Shown one piece after another: positions 40,001 to 52,000 of a stretch of 64,000 bases of DNA (position 1 is the first letter of the stretch; each line of letters begins with the position of its first letter). The DNA comes from Nemertoderma westbladi (taxonomy: Eukaryota > Xenacoelomorpha > Nemertodermatida > Nemertodermatidae). Made by a program: the position numbers and the translations under genes. The notes beneath the pieces are model-generated. The model was not told where the DNA came from. It saw only the letters and a list, made by a program, of their open reading frames with translations, and did not search any database. The stretch spans positions 1 through 64,000 of the forward strand of contig JAUCBJ010000519.1 in the NCBI GenBank assembly GCA_032718475.1, read 5' to 3'.

Positions 40001-43000
40001 TGTGTTACAATAAACATAATAATTAGAAAATTCTAAGATTCTTTAGAAGTTCATTTAATTAAATATATTGAATTTAGTTTTAATTCAGCGTGAAATAACA
40101 ATGATGGGCCAAGGTGTGCTATATATCACGGCATGAAATAAAGTAACAATATTCTTTCAGTATTTCACTATCACGCTGAGGTAGGCCCAACGCCAACAGT
40201 AAGTGATTCATCACAGATGCTGACAGCACAAGCTACAAAGGTCGTTATCGGTACCGTGTAGTGAGGGGTAACCGGTATCATTCATTATGTCGCTGCCTAC
40301 TGAATGAATGAACTGCCTGCAGCCTTTAGTCTGCAGACAGCCCCGGTACCGTACAACCTAGTGTACTGTTCTGGTTCCTGTATAATATGTTAATACTGGC
40401 TGGCTGGTGTGCAACAACTTATATTTGGCGATTATTTAATTTAGCAATCAATATAAAATTAAACTCTTTGTTCTATAGAGTAACGTTTATTTGTAAACCA
40501 TAAACTGATAAAATTTAGATGTATTGTTTATTCTGTATCGGTTACCTTTAACATTCTGTCTCTAGATGTAGAAGCAACTAATGTCCCATCGGTGCTGACT
40601 GTAACGGAAGTTAGGCAGTCTTTGTGGCCAATGAGCGGCTCGTACGTAGCAGAACCGGGCTGAGTAAGACAGACATTGGAGGGAATAAGGCATGGCATTG
40701 GTGGTTTCATTGCGTCAGCGAATACCTTCGCCAGGATTGGATACTTCTTAGGATCGCCTAAACCAATAATGTTTCAGTATTACTTCAGTACTTCCACTAA
40801 AGTTCGACTATAACCTCTGCAAAAGGCTCGCCCTTTACAAAATCATACTGCTGTAGGTGTACCGGTATGTGTTTCAATCTATAATCAGCATGTTGCATTA
40901 CAACTGCATTAAGAATGCTTTCATTGTAGATACTATTTGAGGCAGATTCATCTACCCGATACATCGATTTGTCGACAAAATTGCGCCGCCACAACTCCCT
41001 ATCCCCCATGACTTTCCGAGATTATCCGCACCTTCAAGGTCAGTCTCCTTTAAGAGGCTTCTCAAGAAAGCCAGATTCGTCAACCTTGCGAATTTGCTGC
41101 AAAAACACAAGATTGCGCACAGGCTGGTTCTCATTTCGAAGTCCTGCGAAGCGGAGGCGGATTTGTTCAAGTCTCAGACTTGGCGGGACTAATGGGACGC
41201 CTCCAATATTATATTGTGTTTGGTTGGAGATGTTTTCATTGCACTGCACACAATGAATCGTTAAGTCCTTAGTAACGAACCAACCTGGGGCGACTGGTAC
41301 ATCCTTAGTAACGAGTCCGTGCAGACGACCCACCAGTTGCGATGGGAACTGCGAGGGGTCCCCCACCAGAACCGACCGACTCAGTTTCAGCACCTCGTCG
41401 AGCAGCTTCAGTTCGGTGTCGGACGAGTCGATATCCAAGGCAGTCTGGAACTCATCCAGACAGGACAGGTACCCGAAGGCCAACATCTTAGCCAACACGA
41501 AACCGAAGTTAAATAGACAATCCTTCCTGTAACAAGGTAATGATATAAATAAATTTAGTAATTAAAATATAATAGGAAGTGTAATAAAGTGTCACTTTAT
41601 TGCACCGCAGCAAAAGTGAGTTTTTCAGGGGGTAGAAGACTAGAAATAGTTGTGCAGATATAGAGGGAATTCGTGGTGAAAAAATATTAATAAGGAAACC
41701 AAGAATTAAATTAATATGTGGGACGAGCCACTAAGTAAGAGAGCTTAGCATACGGGTAGCGCTGTGGGGCGAGCCACGAAGTAAGGGAGCTTAGTTCCAG
41801 CGTCGTTCCAACTGTTATATGTCTGTTGTCTATTGTTTACCACTAGTAACGCAGTCGGTCTTTGATGAAATTAAACCCAACCTGGTGCACAATGTATACT
41901 TTGAAAAGTATGTAACTGAAATTGAGTGTGGAGACTCAGCAGTTCTTCAGTCTGCCACTAGAGCTCTACATGACCTGGAAACGGTAGAAATAGTTGTAGC
42001 CGTGTGCTAAGCTTGCGTACTTGGTACAGCGTGAAGGCCGCGCGAATGAGTTTTAAACTTTTTCGATTTCGAGTAAAACTCTTTCTCAGATCAAGGAAAT
42101 ATTTTACGTCACGATAATTTCATCCTCTAAGTCAATATTCAATAATATATTAATAGGAAATAACTAAATCAACAAAATTATTTTCCATCTTTTCAAAATG
42201 AAAAGGCCTATGAAATATATTTTTATAAATTTAAATTATGGTTTTAACACCCAGACAAACCGGAGTTACATTTTAAGTTGTTACTAAAATTACACTGAAA
42301 TTAATGAAACAGGATATAATAAAAAACAGACGACAATTAATATGAAACAGAATGAATCAGCTGGCTGCTGTCAGCTGATCACTGATTGCATGCAACGTCT
42401 AGGTTCTGTTGCTTTTTAGTTTTTTACATACTTTGGTATTAACACACCTACCGGTAAGGTTTTTTACATAACGTGCTTGATAAATAAATATATATAATTA
42501 TTAATTACAATTTATTGGGGATAATTAATTAACCCTCCTGGGGGTGAGTGCGTCCATAGCAACCCACCTTAGTGCGTCCATAGCAACCCACCTTAGTGCG
42601 TCCATAGCGACCCACCTGAGTGCGTCCATAGCGACCCACCTGAGTGCGTCCATAGCGACCCACCTGAGTGCGTCCATAGCAACCCACCTGAGTGCGTCCA
42701 TAGCGACCCACCTGAGTGCGTCCATAGCAACCCACCTGAGTGCGTCCATAGCGACCCACCTGAGTGCGTCCATAGCGACCCACCTGAGTGCGTCCATAGC
42801 AACCCACCTGAGTGCGTCCATAGCGACCCACCTGAGTGCGTCCATAGCGACACACCTGAGTGCGTCCATAGCAACCCACCTTAGTGCGTCCATAGCGACC
42901 CACCTGAGTGCGTCCATAGCAACCCACCTGAGTGCGTCCATAGCAACCCACCTTAGTGCGTCCATAGCGACCCACCTGAGTGCGTCCATAGCGACCCACC

Positions 43001-46000
43001 TGAGTGCGTCCATAGCGACCCACCTGAGTGCGTCCATAGCGACCCACCTGAGTGCGTCCATAGCAACCCACCTGAGTGCGTCCATAGCAACCCACCTGAG
43101 TGCGTCCATAGCGACCCACCTGACTGCGTCCATAGCAACCCACCTGAGTGCGTCCATAGCGACCCACCTGAGTGCGTCCATAGCGACCCACCTGAGTGCG
43201 TCCATAGCGACCCACCTGAGTGCGTCCATAGCGACCCACCTGAGTGCGTCCATAGCGACCCACCTGAGTGCGTCCATAGCGACCCACCTGAGTGCGTCCA
43301 TAGCGACCCACCTGAGTGCGTCCATAGCGACCCACCTGAGTGCGTCCATAGCAACCCACCTTAGTGCGTCCATAGCGACCCACCTGAGTGCGTCCATAGC
43401 GACCCACCTGAGTGCGTCCATAGCGACCCACCTGAGTGCGTCCATAGCGACCCACCTGATGGCGTCCATGGCGACCCACCTGAGTGCGTCCATAGCAACC
43501 CACCTGAGTGCGTCCATAACGACCCACCTGAGTGCGTCCATAGCGACCCACCTGAGTGCGTCTATAGCGACCCACCTGAGTGCGTCCATGGCGACCCACC
43601 TGAGTGCGTCCATAGCAACCCACCTGAGTGCGTCCATAGCGACCCACCTGAGTGCGTCCATAGCGACCCACCTGAGTGCGTCCATAGCGACCCACCTGAG
43701 TGCGTCCATAGCGACCCACCTGAGTGCGTCCATAGCGACCCACCTGAGTGCGTCCATAGCAACCCACCTTAGTGCGTCCATAGCGACCCACCTGAGTGCG
43801 TCCATAGCGACCCACCTGTGTGCGTCCATAGCGACCCACCTGAGTGCGTCCATAGCAACCCACCTTAGTGCGTCCATAGCGACCCACCTGAGTGCGTCCA
43901 TAGCGACCCACCTGAGTGCGTCCATAGCGACCCACCTGAGTGCGTCCATAGCGACCCACCTGAGTGCGTCCATAGCGACCCACCTGAGTGCGTCCATAGC
44001 GACCCACCTGAGTGCGTCCATAGCGACCCACCTGAGTGCGTCCATAGCAACCCACCTTAGTGCGTCCATAGCGACCCACCTGAGTGCGTCCATAGCGACC
44101 CACCTGAGTGCGTCCATAGCGACCCACCTGAGTGCGTCCATAGCGACCCACCTGATGGCGTCCATGGCGACCCACCTGAGTGCGTCCATAGCAACCCACC
44201 TGAGTGCGTCCATAACGACCCACCTGAGTGCGTCCATAGCGACCCACCTGAGTGCGTCTATAGCGACCCACCTGAGTGCGTCCATGGCGACCCACCTGAG
44301 TGCGTCCATAGCAACCCACCTGAGTGCGTCCATAGCGACCCACCTGAGTGCGTCCATAGCGACCCACCTGAGTGCGTCCATAGCGACCCACCTGAGTGCG
44401 TCCATAGCGACCCACCTGAGTGCGTCCATAGCGACCCACCTGAGTGCGTCCATAGCAACCCACCTTAGTGCGTCCATAGCGACCCACCTGAGTGCGTCCA
44501 TAGCGACCCACCTGTGTGCGTCCATAGCGACCCACCTGAGTGCGTCCATAGCAACCCACCTTAGTGCGTCCATAGCGACCCACCTGAGTGCGTCCATAGC
44601 GACCCACCTGAGTGCGTCCATAGCGACCCACCTGAGTGCGTCCATAGCGACCCACCTGAGTGCGTCCATAGCAACCCACCTGAGTGCGTCCATAGCGACC
44701 CACCTGAGTGCGTCCATAGCAACCCACCTGAGTGCGTCCATAGCGACCCACCTGAGTGCGTCCATAGCAACCCACTTTAGTGGTCCATAGCAACCCACCT
44801 GAGTGCGTCCATAGCAACCCACCTTAGTGCGTCCATAGCAACCCACCTTAGTGCGTCCATAGCGACCCACCTGAGTGCGTCCATAGCATTAGCGTTAATT
44901 AAATGGTGCGACATTTCCTGTAGTTTACGAAGATTCAGACGACCCCCGTCTATGTAGGTCGGTTGCTTAGTAACCAAGGCGAATCTAGGTTCGGGGACAT
45001 CTTCTCCGGACCCCCCGGGGGTGTTCGTGAGTTTCCGACCCAGGAAATATTCCGAGACTATTGTGTGGTAACTGGGGGCCTTGTCCCGGTTCTCTAAGTA
45101 TCTGTGAGATAGTGAAAAACCGGGTTACAGACGAGCTGAATCTAACCAAAACAATAAACGGCTGTCAACTAAGCGCTCGAAACAATAAAATCAAGATAAT
45201 AATTACACATTAACTTAAAATAAAATGACTAATTACTGTCTACCAAATAGTGACAACGTGTTAATCTTTACATGGGAAAAAAAGGCCAACATACTGAAGT
45301 ACTGAGGCAGAAATGATTGTTGTGAAAAAATTGTATTGAATCTTGGGTTTATAACTCGTTACTCTTGGATAGTAAAATTCCAAAAATTTTTATAATTAAA
45401 ATTATTGAATTAAAATAACTAAATAAATAACTGATTAGGTTGAGGGTATAAATTGTATTACATTACGTACAATACAAACGATATACTGTAGCTGCTACAG
45501 AGGAAGAAACTAACCTATCAGAAGCGGCTTCTCGAACTGTCCTGTTGTTCCATTGGATAGTGTAACCGTCACCCACGCGGTAGTCCAATATATAGGGCTC
45601 AAGTTGAACCCTCAACCTCAACCAATTAGCTACGGGGAACCTCGAAACCCTACCCACGCTAGAACCAATAGCAACCTCGTCCATACAGGCCTTGTCCATC
45701 GTGAGTAAGTCTACAAGTTCTGGGGTTGATACTCCGGCCTGATTGGCTGATATGTAACCTAGAGTCCGTCTCACTGTGGCCTCGCCGAATTCCATTTCTA
45801 ACCGCTGGAATACGGATTGGATCATCTTGTTACCGTTAGATGGCGCTAGGTTCCCTTTAGGTGGTGTTGTACTCGGTTTCCATAGTAAACTCTCGTTCAG
45901 CGAGGCTTTCAGATAGAGTAAGCTGCTTGTCTTTTTGTAACCTTTTGTAACGAATAAGTTAAGAGAAGTTATATTGAAATGGGTCAAATAATAAATGGCT

Positions 46001-49000
46001 CAAAAATCGTCGAAGGGACACATTTTTTGTGAAATTTTGAAGAAATAAAAAAATAAATCCCAATTATACGACAGAGTATCGCGGTTCAGCTACTATCCGT
46101 GAATCTCTTCGACTACATCCCTCCAACTCCTTACCGCTAGATAGGCCTACTATCCCAATACAGTAGCACTCGAATTAATTCACTCAGAACTCCCCCAAGT
46201 TAACTGTAAAATATATATTTACGTTATTATTCGAATTTTCTCATTTATTGTTCTCCTTCAGTTGTGGTATATATTAACATTAAATATTATTTTAATGTTC
46301 AAGAATATTTTGCTATTATAATAAATAAGGTAAAAATGAATAAAAAAAATTTAAAAATTAAATAAAATTATTTAATTGGAAAGCTATTTTTAACCTTGAT
46401 CCAACTGTTAGGAGTGTGAAAATTTCACATCATTTTGTTAAAAACTACCTGGTCGCAAAATATGGAAGAATAGGAATGAAATTCAGATAATCTTGGATAT
46501 TATTACCAGTATATATCACTATATATACTACCACTATAATATTTATGTGTTCTATATGTTTGGTAATTTCATTCCTAAAAAATCGAGCTCAATTATTCCA
46601 AAATTAAATATCTTTTAACTTGAACTTGAAAGCCCAGCATTAAACACTTTGTCCACGCATGCAAAGCCCAGATATTATTATTACCAGTAGGTAAGTAAGC
46701 AATATTAAATATACGTACAACATCTCCATTAATGCAACAATCATTTTTAACAAGTCTCTCAGATTCGGAATCTGCAGAATATGATATCTATTTTATATTC
46801 AAAGACGAAAAATAAAGCCAACAGAGATGGTTAAATATTGCCAAATAGACGATTTTTAACGGCTTGTTGTATCGAAATATCGCAGAAATTAAAAAATCCT
46901 GCTCAGCCAGCAGTAAGAAAAATTGTCGAACTATCATCATACCAAATTTCGTAAAAATTAGGTCTCTGCGGGTCGCTCCGACTTGATAAAAATGGTTGAA
47001 TAGTAAAGAGAGATGGCGGAATGTTTAAAAGGGTAAAATGTACAAAATTCCACAACACATTCAGAAATACACAAGTTGACTATAACAAGAAAATTAAACA
47101 CACCAAAATTTAACTATACTAAAATACATATAGCGGAGGGGGGTGAAACCAGTCGACGGGGTACAAGAGTCCGGCGTAACCTCATTATTCCAAAACAATT
47201 TTATGCTAAAAGTCGTGATAATTCAAAATTTTTGAAAATATTTTTTTATTTAGTGAAATATCCTATTGTACAATAACAACTCAATATATTGTGTTAGCGG
47301 ACATGAGGATTTCATTTCCTCTTAGGGGCTCCGTACATTTGTGACTCAAGATAACTAAACTATGAGCGACTCCCTACGGTATATATAACACCCAGACCAA
47401 AGGGAAGTATGGTCCCTACCCCCTAGACTACTTACATTATTGCTTCTGTACTGCTGTTAGTTAAATTACCTTGATTCAATGATGCTTTCTGCTCAGTTGT
47501 CAAGGTAACCCCTCGCGACAATAAGAAGTTGTCTATGATCTTATCGACATCGCTGTTTTCCAAATCGGGAATTTCAATAAAGAAATTTTCTTTTTTTGGA
47601 TAAAGAGTCTAAAAAATTAATTATTTTAAAACTATATGGTATTAAGAGGCTTTTCTGAGATTTTGTAAGTAACATATCGGTTTTAATGGTCATTCTATTT
47701 CTATACTATTTAACTGTAATTTTAAACGGAACTTAAGCATCTTATGTACATAAAAATAAATAAAATGTAAAACTTTAATAACCTGTAGTCGATTCAATAT
47801 ATTCCCTTTGTTTAGACAGCTGACTATTAGTTTAACGCAGGGTGCCAGTTTCCTTGGTAACCAGTTGAGCTTATGACAATCGTCTATGTCTAGAAGGTCG
47901 TCTAGGCCATCGATAAATATAACGAGAGGATAATCCTTGGTAACTAACTAGAACAGAAATAACGGGATGAGTTACCTTGGTAGCCAACTAGAACAGAAAT
48001 AACGGGATGAGTTACCTTGGTAACTAACTATAACATAAATAACGGGATGAGTTAGTTACCTTGGTAACTAACTATAACATAAATAACGGGATGAGTTAGT
48101 TACCTTGGTAACCAACTAGAACAGAAATAACGGGATGAGTTAGTTACCTTGGTAACTAACTATAACATAAATAACGGGATGAGTTAGTTACCTTGGTAAC
48201 CAACTAGAACATAAATAACGGGATGAGTTACCTTGGTAACCAACTAGAACATAAATAACGGGATGAGTTAGTTACCTTGGTAACCAACTAGAACAGAAAT
48301 AACGGGATGAGTTACCTTGGTAACCAACTAGAACAGAAATAACGGGATGAGTTAGTTTAGTGACCTTGGTAACCAACTAGAACAGAAATAACGGGATGAG
48401 TTACCTGGGTAACTAACTATAACATAAATAACATGAAGTGTTACTTGGATTTTTCTGTTACTAAGACCTCCTACCTGCAGTAAATCACTAAGTCTGTTAC
48501 TAAGACCGCTTGTCTGCTGTAGAGGATGGGGAAGTGTCTGGCTGTAAGCTAAACTAATTTGATCAGTTATAGTTGCTAGGAGACTGCGAATGCTGACTGA
48601 CGCGTGAGTCACTCCAACCAACCGAACAATAGTAACACAATTTCGAAAACTGTAATAAAATGTAAGAAATACATAGATTGAGATTCATTTATTTCCCTCA
48701 GTGTTTGGAATTGTATTACGAAGTCTACATTATATATTTAATTAACCGTCACTCACCCCACAACAATTCATTTATTATTGTATTACGAAGGCTCCTCCCT
48801 ACTGAAGGCAACCCGAAGGCTCATCTCTAACCGGTGCAACCCGAAGGCTCCTCTCTACCAGAGGCAACCCGAAGGCTCTCCTCTCTACCAGAGGCAACCC
48901 GATGGCTCCTCTCTACAAGAGGCAACCCGAAGGCTCCTCTCTACCGGAGGCAACCCGAAGGCTCCTCTCTACCGGAGGCAACCCGAAGGCTCCTCTCTAC

Positions 49001-52000
49001 TGAAGGCAACCCGAAGGCTCATCTCTAACCGGTGCAACCCGAAGGCTCCTCTCTACCAGAGGCAACCCGAAGGCTCTCCTCTCTACCAGAGGCAACACGA
49101 TGGCTCCTCTCTACAAGAGGCAACCCGAAGGCTCCTCTCTACCGGAGGCAACCCGAAGGCTCCTCTCTACCGGAGGCAACCCGAAGGGTCCTCTCTACCG
49201 GAGGCAACCCGAAGGCTCCTCTCTACTGAAGGCAACCCGAAGGCTCCTCTCTACATTAGGCAACCCGAATGCTCCCCTTCACCAGAGGCAACCCGAAGGC
49301 TCCTCTCTACCGGAGGCAACCCGAAGGCCCCTCTCTACCGGAGGAAACCCGAAGGCTCCCCTTTACCGGAGACAACCCAAAGGCTCCTCTCTACCGGAGA
49401 CAACCCAAAATTTGACATTAAAACACATTATTAAATCATTACAAATATGGCAACTCCTATAAATGGTCGAGAAACAATAAACGTGTTGCTAGGTAACCAA
49501 CCTCTGCATCCACTTTACGGACTCCCGTGCTAAGCGACACATAAATGCCTTACCGCCGCAGCCCTGGTTGCCATGGAGAACTAGCGGGTAATGTGCTGAT
49601 TGGTCCCAGAGGTATCGTTTCACTTGGTACTGGATATTCTTCCTCCCGTAATGATTCGGAGTTCTAGAAAAAAATATAACATAGTTACTCAATAATTAAA
49701 TACAGTGCACTAATTGTAATGCACACATCTCCAACCAGACAATATATAAAATTGGAGGTGTCTCATTGACAATCTGAACAAAGCCGCCCGTTGTGTGAAC
49801 TGTAGCACTTTTAAGCGTTATGACCCGAGTTTATTTACCGAGCGAGTTATTTACATAACTATACATACCATACTGTACATGCCGACATACCCCATACGTA
49901 AAAGTTAGAATCTGCGAATTGTTTTTAAAAATTTTCGAAATATTTTTAAGAAATAATTTTGTATTGCACTAATTACCCTATACCGCTACCAAGGCTCACC
50001 CAAACTTAGTGGCTCGCCCCACACATAAATAACAATAAATATTAATTAATAAATTTATTTCATAGAGTCGAAGTTGTAATGAGGAAATAATTTAGCAACA
50101 AACCAACCAATTAGTTTATGGAAGTTGCAGTTTGCACCACACAGTGATTGATGAGTCCCATATCCATATAAAATGGCTCGCCCCTAGATAAACCAACGCT
50201 AAAAACATTTCCTCAGAGGATATTGATTTATCCAATTAACAGATGGTTTATACATACCATAGCAACGCCGCTGGCAGTAAGAAACAGCACTGCGCGCGTT
50301 AACCAATAACAATCAACCCAAGTTAACGGTCAATTAAATACTAAGATATCAAACCAAGGCGATAAATATATAGTATATTCTTTTATAAAGAATTGATTCC
50401 CCACAAATACAAATTATTGTCAAAAGGCTACTTATTTCAGATCTATTGCACTTATTCTAAATTTTTTCATAAATATAATATAGAAATAGAAAATATTATC
50501 AATATTTATTTAAATATTATATATATAGATCAATATTATTTTAACATAAATTTCATTACCAAAAATAATAACATGTAATGATGCAAATTAACTTCTAATT
50601 AGGTATGTAGGTTACAAAATATAGCATGTGTATGAAATAATTAGAAAGCAAAAATTGTATATACAATGTAAAGTAAACTAAGAATGTATAATGGTTGGAT
50701 TAATATACGCCTACCGCCTACTTATGAACATAATGTCCCAGAATATAGTGTCGTAATTCAGTGACACCCCCCCCCCTAATTTTTCTACAAATCGTAATGA
50801 GATTGCATGAAATTTGAAACAGAGATAGTTTCACCTCCCGACCACTGACTTGGTGAGCCAGAATTTTTATTTTTGCTTTCAATCTTTAGCTACAAGCGTT
50901 TAAAAAAAGTGTCTCCAGCGATATTACACCAGTTACACCGCAGATATTCTTCTACCTTATAGCAGTTTGTTGGTGGTACCAATGGTAAGCTGACCGTACA
51001 AGGATTCCAAATATGTAACACAATTTGAATTTCGTTGAAAAATAGCGAAGATATGGGCGTTCAAATTTTGCATTGTTTTGCACCTGCGCGGGGCTATTTT
51101 ATTCTTTTATTTATTTTTTTTTATTCTTTCATTTTATTGGTATATAGAGTTTTTAATTCAAAACGCCATCTAGTGGCATTGTAAGGAACATACTAATATT
51201 GTGAAGTGGTACATTAGGAAGATGGAAAACAGCGAAATAATATTAAATAAAAAAAATATTATAATATTAAATAAAAAAATATTATAATATTAAATAAAAA
51301 AATATTATAATATTAAATAAAAAAAATATTATAATATTAAATAAAAAAAATATTATAATATTAAATAAAAAAGTATTATAATATTAAATAAAAAAAATAT
51401 TATAATATTAAATAAAAAAAATATTATAATATTAAATAAAAAAAATATTATAATATTAAATAAAAAAAATATTATAATATTAAATAAAAAAAATATTATA
51501 ATATTAAATAAAAAAAAATATTATAATATTATATAAAAATATTATTTAAGTTTCGTAGTGCAAACGTTCCAATACAATACCTACTTTGCCAGCTTCAGTA
51601 GGTTAAATAACTGCAGCATTGTTTATAATTACATACCGAAATAGACATAGAATTCTAAATCAACTGTGACAGCAATAAAACAATTTGTGTAACTTTGTAA
51701 AACTTGTTAAAACTTTATAAAACAAGATTTTTTTGCTGTTTCCATGGACTACTGTACGTTTTCCTTAGTATCAACACTTCCTACAGTAAAATAATGTTTT
51801 TTTTCCAATTTCGGAATGCCACATACTGTATGTTGGTACAATTTAAAATAATTTTTATGTTTACATAAAATAAAATAAATTTATATTTTAAATGGAGAAT
51901 ATTGGCTACCTCTAACAGCTAAATAAAATAGGATTAAATTATCACTGTGGATTTGTAAACTTTTCCCATTTTTGTTGTCACGGTAACCAGTATAAATAAA

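Noticed and set aside
42525-44870. Open frames of 748-781 codons on both strands (MDALRWVA and SASIATHL repeats)
   Set aside because: They follow from a stop-free 24-bp unit. The exon G frame itself ends in the array because of a 23-bp unit, and the splice junction to exon H explains the sequence better.
48778-49434. 218-codon plus-strand frame over the 28-bp repeat
   Set aside because: Made almost wholly of repeat units, with no unique sequence, and it lies in an intron.
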